Below are positions 8,133 to 16,316 of a DNA stretch of 64,000 bases, piece by piece (position 1 is the stretch's first letter; each line of letters begins with the position of its first letter). The stretch comes from an uncultured Clostridia bacterium (GTDB lineage: Bacteria; Bacillota; Clostridia; Christensenellales; CAG-314): the NCBI GenBank assembly GCA_947625725.1, contig CANQPI010000004.1:29105-93104 (forward strand), in the 5' to 3' direction. The position numbers were made by a program, and so were the translations under genes. The notes under the pieces were generated by a model. It was not told the origin of the DNA. It saw nothing but the letters and a program-made list of their open reading frames with translations, and ran no database searches.

Positions 8133-9392
8133 ATGGAGATCGCAAGAGATTTTTACTTACAAAAACTCATTGACCACAAAAATAACGGTTTGGTCAAGAT
8201 CATAACCGGTGTTCGTCGGTGCGGAAAATCTTATTTGCTGTTTACGTTGTTTTACAAACATCTTTTGAAAGAGGGCGTTCCCGAAGATCACATTATCAGA
8301 ATTTCGTTGGAAGATTACGGCAACAAAGATTTGCGAGATCCCGACGAACTCTATGCTTTTGTCAAGGCGCAAATAAAGAATGGCGCTCGACATTACATTC
8401 TATTGGACGAGATACAACTTGTGCCTGATTTCGAGAGCGTGGTCAACGGTTTTTTGCATATTGAAAATGCCGATGTCTACGTTACGGGTAGCAACTCCAA
8501 ATTTCTGTCTAGCGACATAATCACCGAATTCCGCGGGCGTGGGGACGAAATTCGCGTTTTTCCGCTTTGCTTTGCGGAATTTTATTCCGCGCTTGGATCA
8601 AATACGCCTTTTGGTCGTGCTTGGCTACAATACGCGACCTATGGCGGAATGCCCTTGTGTCTTGCAATGAAATCTGACGCCGACAAGGCAAAATATTTGC
8701 AAGACCTGTTTGCAACTACATATCTTGCAGACATTATCAATCGTTACAATCTGCGCGGAAATGCCGAGATCAATGAATTGACGGATATTCTCGCTTCGTC
8801 GATAGGTTCACTTACAAATCCGTTAAAATTGTCCAATGTATTTAACTCGCAAAAGAGTTTGAAACTATCCGCAAATACGATCACGGCATATCTCGATTAC
8901 TTGCAAGACTCTTTCCTTATTGAACGAGCCGTTCGCTACGATATCAAGGGCAAAAAATATATCAACACGCCGTCCAAGTATTATTTTGTGGATATGGGGT
9001 TGCGAAATGCGCGACTTTCTTTCCGTCAGCAGGAATACAATCACATTATGGAAAACGTCGTCTACAACGAGTTGAAACTACGCGGTTACTCTGTTGACGT
9101 CGGCGTTGTGGAAACCAATTTGAAAGTGGACGGCGTATCACAGAGAAAGCAACTCGAAGTGGATTTTGTCGCCAACATGGGAAACCGAAGATATTACATT
9201 CAGTGTGCCTATCGCATGTCCGACGAAGAAAAACGCAAACAGGAACAGGCTTCTCTTCTCGGTATCAACGACGCATTCAAGAAAATTGTTATTGTGGGTG
9301 ACGAGGCGTTGACGGGCTATAACGAGCAGGGCATACTTGTCGCATCGTTGTCCGATTTCTTGATCGACCCCGAAAAAACATTGAATTGGTAA
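8133..9392 (+). CDS. AAA_14/DUF4143 family ATPase
   Basis: 419 residues. Walker A is TGVRRCGKSYLL (residues 23-34) and Walker B is HYILLDEIQ near 88-96, followed by the sensor strand VYVTGSNS, all typical of AAA_14. The C-terminal half is the DUF4143 nuclease-like fold, with the LEVDFVANMGNRRYYIQCAY stretch near its end. These proteins are frequent in anaerobes; many are toxin-like or of unknown role. ATG 8133 was chosen because it starts the conserved region and has GGGG seven bases upstream; the frame is open further upstream, but that part overlaps the promoter. Monocistronic. Confidence 0.88.
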   Translation: MEIARDFYLQKLIDHKNNGLVKIITGVRRCGKSYLLFTLFYKHLLKEGVPEDHIIRISLEDYGNKDLRDPDELYAFVKAQIKNGARHYILLDEIQLVPDFESVVNGFLHIENADVYVTGSNSKFLSSDIITEFRGRGDEIRVFPLCFAEFYSALGSNTPFGRAWLQYATYGGMPLCLAMKSDADKAKYLQDLFATTYLADIINRYNLRGNAEINELTDILASSIGSLTNPLKLSNVFNSQKSLKLSANTITAYLDYLQDSFLIERAVRYDIKGKKYINTPSKYYFVDMGLRNARLSFRQQEYNHIMENVVYNELKLRGYSVDVGVVETNLKVDGVSQRKQLEVDFVANMGNRRYYIQCAYRMSDEEKRKQEQASLLGINDAFKKIVIVGDEALTGYNEQGILVASLSDFLIDPEKTLNW

Positions 9393-9509
9393 CAAAAATA
9401 ATCGAAAATTCGGTGTCGGCATGTTGTTCATTTCAAATAAGGGTTTGGGAAAAAACAAAACAGTTGTGTTGAACGTTTTTTCAAACATGATTGAGGCAAT
9501 AGATTTGTA

Positions 9510-9546
9510 AAAAAAATCCGTGAGTTGGTAACTCGCGGATTTTTTG
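9510..9546. terminator. Bidirectional intrinsic terminator
   Basis: AAAAAATCCG-x-GAGTT and AACTC-x-CGGATTTTTT arms around a three-base loop, between convergent genes. Confidence 0.88.
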
Positions 9547-9633
9547 TAATTTGTTCCAAAATGTTTTTTGTTATCTATTATACAATAAATAATTTTTGTT
9601 TTTCTTTTCAAAGGGCGGGCGTAATTATACGGT

Positions 9634-11055
9634 TCAGTTTTCTTCGATTTTGCTTACTTTGATGAGGTTTGTTCCGCAACTCGTGCCCAACGGCACGCCC
9701 GCGGTTATGACAATGTTGTCGCCCGCGTCGGCAATGCCCAACCTGCGCACCGTTTCCTCGGCGTTGATGAACATATCGTCGGTGTTGTCGAATCTTTGGC
9801 AAATGGTGGGCAACACACCCCAACTTGTGGACAGTTGGTGATAAACCCTGTCGTTGTTTGCCATGGCTATTATCACCGCTCCCGGGCGAAAACGGCTTAC
9901 CATGCGCGCCGAAATGCCGCTCTCGGTGTAAACGACTATGGCTTTGGCGTTGATGTCAAACGCGGTGTTGACCGCCGCGTGCGATATGGCGTCGGTGTTG
10001 TCCATCAGCGTAAACGGACTGGAACGGTACATTGCGTTGTAGTCTACGTTGCGTTCCGCTTCCTCGGCTATGCGCGCCATGGTGGAGATGGTGTTGGGAG
10101 GGTTGACGCCCACTGCGCTCTCTGCCGACAGCATAACGCAACTGCTGCCGTCGTACACGGCGTTTGCCACGTCTACGATTTCCGCGCGGGTCGGGCGCAG
10201 TTTCGTCACCATGCTTTCCAGCATTTCGGTGGCGGTTATTACAAATTTGCCGCGCATGCGGCTCTTTGTTATGAGCATTTTTTGAATGGCGGGCAACTTC
10301 TCGTAGGGCATTTCCACGCCCAGATCTCCGCGCGCGACCATTATGCCGTCGGAAACGTCTATTATCTCGTCGATATTATTCACTCCGCTTTGACTTTCTA
10401 TTTTGGCGATTATGCACACGTCTTTTGCGCCGTGAGAGAGCAAATATTGCCGTATTTCCGTTACGCTTGCCGCGTCCTGAACAAAACTTGCCGCGTATAG
10501 TTCGGCGTTGTTTTTGATGCCGAAGTCAAGGTCTTTTTTGTCCTGCTCGGACAGGAAGGGCATGTTGATTTTGACGTTGGGTACAAACAACCCCTTGCGA
10601 TTGGACAAAATTCCGCCGTTTTGCGCCACGGCATGAATCGTTTCGCCCTCGATACCGACGATTTTGAATTCCAACAGTCCGTCGTTTAGCAATAGTTGAC
10701 AGCCTGCGGCTACGTCCTTGTACAGATCTTTGTAGGTTACGGAAACTTTTGTTTCGTCGCCCACGCTGTCGTCGTTCACAAAGTCGAAGGGCATTCCTTC
10801 GCGCACTTCGATTTGACCGTTTTCGAATGTGCCTATGCGAATTTCCGGTCCTTTGGTATCGATCATGATCGGCAACGGCATGCCCAGGCTTCTGCGCACC
10901 TTTTTTACGTTGTCGATTTTTGCCTGATGTTCTTCATATAGCCCGTGACTCATGTTGATACGAGCCACATTCATTCCTGCCAAAGCCATTTTTTTGATTT
11001 GGTCGTAAGTGGAACTTGCGGGTCCAAGGGTACACACAATTTTTGTTTTTCTCAT
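9634..11055 (-). CDS. pyk: Pyruvate kinase
   Basis: 473 residues; converts PEP and ADP to pyruvate and ATP in glycolysis. The N-terminus MRKTKIVCTLGPAS and MNVARINMSHG are invariant family signatures. The active-site segment is VCIIAKIESQSGVNN, with the catalytic Lys, and VARGDLGVEMP follows. Length matches the short form without the extra C-terminal PEP-utilising domain of some Bacillota. Transcribed alone from a minus-strand promoter at 11134-11107. Confidence 0.98.
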   Translation of the reverse strand: MRKTKIVCTLGPASSTYDQIKKMALAGMNVARINMSHGLYEEHQAKIDNVKKVRRSLGMPLPIMIDTKGPEIRIGTFENGQIEVREGMPFDFVNDDSVGDETKVSVTYKDLYKDVAAGCQLLLNDGLLEFKIVGIEGETIHAVAQNGGILSNRKGLFVPNVKINMPFLSEQDKKDLDFGIKNNAELYAASFVQDAASVTEIRQYLLSHGAKDVCIIAKIESQSGVNNIDEIIDVSDGIMVARGDLGVEMPYEKLPAIQKMLITKSRMRGKFVITATEMLESMVTKLRPTRAEIVDVANAVYDGSSCVMLSAESAVGVNPPNTISTMARIAEEAERNVDYNAMYRSSPFTLMDNTDAISHAAVNTAFDINAKAIVVYTESGISARMVSRFRPGAVIIAMANNDRVYHQLSTSWGVLPTICQRFDNTDDMFINAEETVRRLGIADAGDNIVITAGVPLGTSCGTNLIKVSKIEEN

Positions 11056-11106
11056 ATATACCTCCCATTACAATATGCCGTTTTTCTCCGAACAGCCATA
11101 TTTTGC

Positions 11107-11134
11107 ATTATAATTAGTATAATACACAAGTCAA
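11107..11134 (-). promoter_or_regulatory. Promoter of pyk
   Basis: Minus-strand TTGACT (11134-11129) and TATAAT (11112-11107), 16-bp spacer. Confidence 0.75.
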
Positions 11135-11185
11135 ATTTTGTAAATATTCTCAAACCAAATTTACGCGCGAGTTGACATTTTGCAA

Positions 11186-11214
11186 TTGACAATGCGAGCG
11201 TTCAATGAGATAAT
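11186..11214 (+). promoter_or_regulatory. Promoter of psuG-nrdG
   Basis: TTGACA at 11186-11191 and GATAAT at 11209-11214, 17-bp spacer. Confidence 0.75.
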
Positions 11215-11258
11215 ATGTTTATCTTGTATAAAAAGCAAATTTTTTTGCGGAGAGTAAC

Positions 11259-12185
11259 ATGAAAAGTTATTTTTGCGTATCCGAACGCGTCGCGGGGGCA
11301 ATTGCCGACAACAAACCGGTAGTCGCGTTGGAATCGACCATTATTTCGCACGGAATGCCCTACCCCCAAAACGTTCAAACCGCCCTCGAAGTGGAGCGGA
11401 TCGTGCGCGCAGAGGGTTGCACTCCTGCAACCGTCGCGGTGATAAACGGCGTGCTGACCGTTGGTTGCGAACCCGACCAAATAGAACTGTTGGGCAAAAT
11501 GGGCACGTCGGCAGTCAAAGTATCCCGACGGGATCTGCCTATCGTGGCGGCGCAGGGCAAAATGGGCGCGACTACGGTTGCGGGCACAATGTATGCGTGC
11601 GGTTTGGCGGGCGTAGACGTGTTTGCGACGGGCGGTATCGGCGGCGCGCACCGCAACAGTCAATACACAATGGATATTTCCGCCGATTTGGACGAACTTC
11701 AACAAACAAACGTGGCGGTAGTGTGCGCGGGGGCAAAGTCCATTTTGGATATTGGTCTGACGTTGGAGTGCCTTGAAACTCGCGGCGTACCCGTTGTGGG
11801 TTATCAAACGGACGAAATGCCCGCGTTTTACACGCGGTCGAGCGGCTACAAAGTTGATTATCGAATGGATAGCGCGCGCCAGATAGCGCAAGCGATCCTC
11901 GCGCAAAAAGTTCTCAAAACAAAGGGCGGCATGCTGATAGTCGATCCCATACCGCAACAGTACTCTATGGATCCCGACTACATCAACGCCGTTATCGAGC
12001 GCGAAGTAAAAAGGGCGGATGAGTCGGGCATTACAGGCAAGGCGTTGACGCCTCATTTGCTTGCGGCGATCGAACGCGCGACCGAGGGCAAGAGTTTGGC
12101 GGCGAACATTCAATTGGTATTTAACAATGTGCGACTTGCATGTCAAATCGCCCGCGAACTGTGCGCGTTGAGAGGTGAACAATGA
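11259..12185 (+). CDS. psuG: Pseudouridine-5'-phosphate glycosidase
   Basis: 308 residues. PsuG reversibly splits pseudouridine 5'-phosphate to uracil and ribose 5-phosphate in salvage of modified RNA. The start carries VALESTIISHGMPYPQN, the family hallmark with active-site Glu, and DVFATGGIGGAHR follows at about 126-138, a Mn/phosphate-binding loop. Full length. GGAGAG precedes the ATG. No psuK kinase is nearby. The last four bases (ATGA) overlap the start of the next gene, so the two are co-translated although their functions are not obviously linked. Confidence 0.95.
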   Translation: MKSYFCVSERVAGAIADNKPVVALESTIISHGMPYPQNVQTALEVERIVRAEGCTPATVAVINGVLTVGCEPDQIELLGKMGTSAVKVSRRDLPIVAAQGKMGATTVAGTMYACGLAGVDVFATGGIGGAHRNSQYTMDISADLDELQQTNVAVVCAGAKSILDIGLTLECLETRGVPVVGYQTDEMPAFYTRSSGYKVDYRMDSARQIAQAILAQKVLKTKGGMLIVDPIPQQYSMDPDYINAVIEREVKRADESGITGKALTPHLLAAIERATEGKSLAANIQLVFNNVRLACQIARELCALRGEQ

Positions 12186-12865
12186 TTTTCGGCGGGTTGC
12201 AAAAGTTGACTTTGTTGGACTATCCCAAACATGTGGCGTGTACGGTATTTACCGTCGGGTGCAATTTCCGTTGTCCGTTTTGTCACAACGCTTCGCTTGT
12301 GGACGGTTACGGCGACGAGTGGACGGAGTCGGAGGTGCTGACCTTTCTTGCCAAGCGCAAAAACGTGTTGGAGGGCGTGTGTCTGACGGGAGGCGAACCG
12401 CTGTTGCAACGTGACGCGGCGGATTTTTTGCGCAAGGTCAAAGATCTCGGTTATTCGGTCAAATTGGATACAAACGGCAGTTTTCCCGACAGACTGTCCG
12501 AATTGATCGATCTGGGGTTGGTGGACTACGTTGCAATGGACGTCAAGAACAGTCGCGAAATGTATTCCGCTACCGCAGGCGTCAACGTCGATTTGTCCGC
12601 CGTGGAGAGGTCTGTGGAGTACTTGCTTCAAGGCAAAACGGAGTTTGAATTTCGCACAACGGTGACTCGAACTTTTCACACGGAGCGGAGTATCGTCGAT
12701 ATGGCAAAGTGGCTTGCCAAAGCGCCGAGGTGGTACTTGCAGCAGTTTGTGCGCGGCAACGATCTTATCGACGACGCCGTTAGCGGTTACGGCGACGACG
12801 ATCTGCGATTGCTTGCCGAGATCGCGCGCCCCTATTGCCCCAACGTTCAGACGCGCGGCATTTGA
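12182..12865 (+). CDS. nrdG: Anaerobic ribonucleoside-triphosphate reductase activating protein (radical SAM)
   Basis: 227 residues. It resembles the NrdG2-type activases that generate the glycyl radical on NrdD. The radical-SAM cluster motif is CNFRCPFC (residues 29-36), followed by VCLTGGEPLL, which contributes to SAM binding. The opening GGLQKLTLLDYP is typical of this subgroup. No nrdD lies in the window, so the partner must be elsewhere, and another glycyl-radical enzyme cannot be excluded. Overlaps psuG by four bases and is followed by a structured spacer (12922-12966). Confidence 0.88.
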   Translation: MIFGGLQKLTLLDYPKHVACTVFTVGCNFRCPFCHNASLVDGYGDEWTESEVLTFLAKRKNVLEGVCLTGGEPLLQRDAADFLRKVKDLGYSVKLDTNGSFPDRLSELIDLGLVDYVAMDVKNSREMYSATAGVNVDLSAVERSVEYLLQGKTEFEFRTTVTRTFHTERSIVDMAKWLAKAPRWYLQQFVRGNDLIDDAVSGYGDDDLRLLAEIARPYCPNVQTRGI

Positions 12866-12921
12866 CCGCAAAAACGCAAAATTGCGCACATGGGTAGTGC
12901 TTTTTGAAACTTTCGAAAAAA

Positions 12922-12966
12922 TTGCTCCAAGTCTTATCCGACAGGCGTCGGAATGGGTTGGAGCAA
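12922..12966. repeat. Two-tier hairpin between nrdG and dut
   Basis: Outer arms TTGCTCCAA (12922-12930) and TTGGAGCAA (12958-12966) are perfectly complementary. An inner stem TCCGAC/GTCGGA (12937-12942, 12947-12952) closes a four-base loop, with internal loops between. No T run follows, so it is not a classical terminator. Confidence 0.6.
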
Positions 12967-13031
12967 ATTGTAACTTTATTCATTTGACAATCGGTCGGAT
13001 AATCGTCCCGCCGATTTTTCTATACCGATTT

Positions 13032-13511
13032 TCAGCGACGGGGCGTGGTGGACCCCAAGCCACCGTTGCGCTGTTCCGTCACGTCGTCGTCCTCGGTCAG
13101 CAAATACCGCACAAAAATTCCCTGCGCAAATGCCTGTCCCGCGTCGATATGCAAAGGCGTGTCGCTTTCGTTCGACAAGCGGACGTAAATGTGTCCTTCG
13201 TTGTCGCTGTCGCTGTAATCGGCGTCTATTATGCCCACCGTGTTGTTGAGGCGCAGACGGTACTTGAATCCCAAGCCGCTACGCGGAAATATCATCAAAC
13301 AACTGTCGTTCGGCATCAACGCGCGAACGCCCGTAGCCACGGTAACGGTTTCGTGCGGGGCAAAGTTCAGGTCTTTCGGGGCGAAAAAATCGTAACCGGC
13401 ACTTTTTGCAGTGGCGCGGCGCGGCAGTTTGATACCGTCGTAGATCTCGCGTGAGCCGTCGGGCGCGTAAACTTTGTAACTTACTTTTTCGAATTTTGCC
13501 GCTGTTCTCAA
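13032..13511 (-). CDS. dut: dUTP diphosphatase (trimeric dUTPase)
   Basis: 159 residues; hydrolyses dUTP to dUMP and pyrophosphate, keeping uracil out of DNA and feeding dTMP synthesis. Motif I is ATAKSAGYDFFAP, motif II FPRSGLGFK, motif III VGIIDADY with the catalytic Asp, and motif V the C-terminal GGLGSTTPRR. Motif V normally has a Phe (GGFGST) that stacks on uracil; here it is Leu. Transcribed alone from a promoter at 13572-13544. Confidence 0.93.
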   Translation of the reverse strand: MRTAAKFEKVSYKVYAPDGSREIYDGIKLPRRATAKSAGYDFFAPKDLNFAPHETVTVATGVRALMPNDSCLMIFPRSGLGFKYRLRLNNTVGIIDADYSDSDNEGHIYVRLSNESDTPLHIDAGQAFAQGIFVRYLLTEDDDVTEQRNGGLGSTTPRR

Positions 13512-13543
13512 AGTTCTGTACTCCTTTTTGCGGATTTTTACTC

Positions 13544-13572
13544 ATTGTAGCACAGTTCGACAAAAAATTCAA
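13544..13572 (-). promoter_or_regulatory. Promoter of dut
   Basis: Minus-strand TTGAAT (13572-13567) and TACAAT (13549-13544), 17-bp spacer. Confidence 0.75.
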
Positions 13573-13683
13573 CCGCGAATCTACCTCTTGTCGCGTTGCT
13601 ATCAAATTTTTACCATTGTTACAACAAAACGGCTTGTTGAAAGCGAAATCTAAGAATTATATTTTCATTTTTCGTTCTTTTAC

Positions 13684-13713
13684 TTGACAGAACCTTAGGG
13701 GGGGGGGTATTCT
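13684..13713 (+). promoter_or_regulatory. Promoter with a ten-G tract in its spacer (candidate phase-variable promoter)
   Basis: TTGACA at 13684-13689 and TATTCT at 13708-13713. The 18-bp spacer ends in G10 (13698-13707), directly abutting the -10 box. Slippage by one base would shift the spacer to 17 or 19 bp and change promoter strength, as known for Neisseria porA. Confidence 0.72.
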
Positions 13714-13820
13714 TTACTTAGCACGATGTGTTTCCCCAAAAAACGTTTTCACTTATTGTTAATCGTGAAGTGACACCCCAAAAACAAACACTCGAAGCAA
13801 TCTATCAAGGAGGAACGGTT

Positions 13821-16058
13821 ATGTTCAAAAAACAAGCACTTGTATGGTTGAGTGTTATACTTTTTGTATGCCTCATTTTCACTTTTGCGGCGTGCGACGC
13901 AGATACTCACACAGTAACTTACGACAAAGGCAACAATGCCGCAACGGGTACCGCGCCCGAAACAAAGAAATACGGTGAGGGTGACAAGGTAACGGTGGCG
14001 GACAATCCGTATTCATTGGACGGATACGTGTTCGACGGTTGGAAATTGGAGGGTAGCGACAAAGTATATCAGCTTCAAGATCAATTCGACATGCCGGCAG
14101 GCGACGTCAAACTTGTTGCCCAATGGGCAAAAGCATGGGAGGGACACAAACTCGTCTCTGTTGCCGACGTGCTCGCGCAGATCCCCGATGAAGCCACGGA
14201 CGAGATTGATTACAAATACTGTATCGACGGCACCGTAAAGAGTATCGACAATGCTACTTTCGGACAAATGACGTTGGAGGATGAAACCGGTGCGATATCT
14301 GTTTACGGTACGCAAAGCGCCGACGGTTCTTTGCGCTACGACGCAATGGACGAAAAGCCTGTTGCGGGCGACTACGTGGTGCTGTTTATTCAGAATATCA
14401 AAAATCACTTGGGCAAAACCAAGGAGATCAACAACGCGTGGATAGTTCATTTTGAAAAACCCGCCGCGCCGTCCTTTGACATCAACGACTACACCGAAGT
14501 GAATGTCAGCACGGCTCGTGGCAAGAGTGTGGGCGACAAGGTTCTTGTAGAGGGTGTTGTGGCGCGTATTACCTATGCCAACGGAAAGAAACCCAACGGA
14601 TTTTTCCTTGTGGACAACACCGAAAGTATCTACGTATTCGACAGTCAAATTGCGCCGCAAGTAAATATCGGTGACCGCGTCAAGATCGCGGGCGCACGCG
14701 ACAACTGGATACTCGATACTGAAAAGACCAACGCCGCCAAGTTTGGCTACACGGGTTGTATTCAACTTACCGACGCGCATTTGGTGGAAAAAGTATCCAC
14801 CGGTCAGGCTGTGGATTACACTTGGGTCACGGAGACTACCGTCAAAGAGATAATGGACACTCCCGCATCCGAGAACATCACAACCACGATCTACAAAGTA
14901 AACGCGCTTGTCAAAAAGGTCGAGGGAACGGGCTTTATCAATTACTACTTCGACGACATCGACGGCAAAACGGGTAGTTACGCCTACACGCAGTGCAACG
15001 GTAGCGACTTCGATTGGCTGGATGAATTTGATGGCAAAATATGCACCGTGTATTTGTCGGCTATCAATGCCAAGTCGTCTGCAACGGGATGTTTGTGGAG
15101 ATTTGTCCCCATTCAGGTCGCTTACGAGAGTTACTCATTCAATGAGGAAAATGCTCCGCAATTTGCATTGGACTACTATGCCGTGGATCAGTTCGAAACG
15201 GTTTACCGTTCCGACCCCGCTCTCGAAGTGATAACAAGCGTCGGCAGTGAACTACTGGGTTTTGAAAACGTCACTCTCAGTTATGCCTCCGACAATGAGG
15301 CTTCCGTGAGATTCGATACAGCCGACGGCAAAACGGTCATGCACACAGGCGAGGCAGGCAGTGCCCAAATCACTATCACAGCAGAGTACAAAACATATCG
15401 CGCAACGGAAAAAGTCACCGTCACGGTAGAAGAAAAGCCCGAGTACAATGCAGTTACCGTTGCCGAGGCGATAGCGTCCACGGTGGATACCGAAGTTACC
15501 GTCAAGGGAATTGTGGGACCGTCTCTTGTCAATAAAGTTGGTTTCTATCTCATAGACGACACCGGAGTGATCGCTGTGGAAACAACTGCGGAGGAAATGG
15601 CAACGGTTTCTATCGGAGACGAAGTGACTATCAAGGGTACTCGCACAAATAACAACGCAACGCAAATCTGTTTGTTGGACAGCACCGTTTTGCTCAATGA
15701 GTACGGCGAGCATGAGTATTCGACGGCAACTTTCATCGAGGGAAAAACTCTTGCGGAAGTAGTTGCGTTGGGACAAACGGTGGATTGCACAACAAAGGTC
15801 TACGTCGTGGAAGTGGAGATCAAACTTGTTGAATCGAAATACTATGCCAATATTTACGTAACGGACGGAGATACCGAGTTGCGTTTGTATTGCAGTGGCG
15901 CCGGTCAGTACGGTTTCCTCAAACCGTATGACGGTCAAAGAGTCACGGTGGAACTTGTGATGTGCAACTGGAACGGCAAAAACTATGTGGGCGCCGTGCT
16001 CTCCGTGACGGATTCCGACGAACAAAAAACGGTCAATCAACTCAACTTCAACAAATAG
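13821..16058 (+). CDS. Large surface lipoprotein with InlB-type and OB-fold-like repeats
   Basis: 745 residues. Signal peptide with lipobox FAAC, so it is lipidated and attached outside the membrane. Residues about 25-85 fit a Listeria-Bacteroides (InlB B-type) repeat: VTYDKGNNA...GYVFDGW...VKLVAQW. Three related beta-rich modules follow, each with a G-x-V...DDTG/DNTE...VGDxV pattern, resembling OB-fold domains of secreted nucleic-acid- or sugar-binding proteins (for example TVKGIVG...FYLIDDTGVIAV...SIGDEVTIKG). No catalytic motif seen. ATG 13821 follows AAGGAGG, about 100 nt after the unusual promoter. A surface protein under a variable promoter would suit antigenic or adhesive switching; this is inference. 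Confidence 0.82.
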   Translation: MFKKQALVWLSVILFVCLIFTFAACDADTHTVTYDKGNNAATGTAPETKKYGEGDKVTVADNPYSLDGYVFDGWKLEGSDKVYQLQDQFDMPAGDVKLVAQWAKAWEGHKLVSVADVLAQIPDEATDEIDYKYCIDGTVKSIDNATFGQMTLEDETGAISVYGTQSADGSLRYDAMDEKPVAGDYVVLFIQNIKNHLGKTKEINNAWIVHFEKPAAPSFDINDYTEVNVSTARGKSVGDKVLVEGVVARITYANGKKPNGFFLVDNTESIYVFDSQIAPQVNIGDRVKIAGARDNWILDTEKTNAAKFGYTGCIQLTDAHLVEKVSTGQAVDYTWVTETTVKEIMDTPASENITTTIYKVNALVKKVEGTGFINYYFDDIDGKTGSYAYTQCNGSDFDWLDEFDGKICTVYLSAINAKSSATGCLWRFVPIQVAYESYSFNEENAPQFALDYYAVDQFETVYRSDPALEVITSVGSELLGFENVTLSYASDNEASVRFDTADGKTVMHTGEAGSAQITITAEYKTYRATEKVTVTVEEKPEYNAVTVAEAIASTVDTEVTVKGIVGPSLVNKVGFYLIDDTGVIAVETTAEEMATVSIGDEVTIKGTRTNNNATQICLLDSTVLLNEYGEHEYSTATFIEGKTLAEVVALGQTVDCTTKVYVVEVEIKLVESKYYANIYVTDGDTELRLYCSGAGQYGFLKPYDGQRVTVELVMCNWNGKNYVGAVLSVTDSDEQKTVNQLNFNK

Positions 16059-16072
16059 TCAAACCAAACGCA

Positions 16073-16108
16073 AGGCGTCTCCCCAACAGTCGGGAAACGC
16101 CTTTTTTT
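16073..16108 (+). terminator. Intrinsic terminator
   Basis: AGGCGT and ACGCCT outer arms with an inner CTCCC/GGGA pairing, followed by seven T. Confidence 0.82.
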
Positions 16109-16259
16109 GTTTGGGCAACGTGTTGGTATATTTCTGTTCGTGTAGTCGTTTTTTGTCCGAGTTGCAATCACTTTTTCACTGTATAGCCGTCAATCGGATT
16201 TTTGTGAAATACATAAATATTCTTTTCAAAAAACAATTCGCAAGTTTTGGTCGGTGTTG

Positions 16260-16288
16260 TTTACAACAAAAGTATTTTATGCTAAAAT
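16260..16288 (+). promoter_or_regulatory. Promoter of the GH2-tadA operon
   Basis: TTTACA at 16260-16265 and TAAAAT at 16283-16288, 17-bp spacer. Confidence 0.75.
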
Positions 16289-16316
16289 ATTGTTGTATAA
16301 AGGAGAGTGTTTGCCT

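Noticed and set aside
12182-12865. Pyruvate formate-lyase activating enzyme instead of NrdG
   Set aside because: The short N-terminus GGLQKLTLLDYP and CNFRCPFC spacing fit the NrdG-type activase better; a different glycyl-radical partner stays possible.
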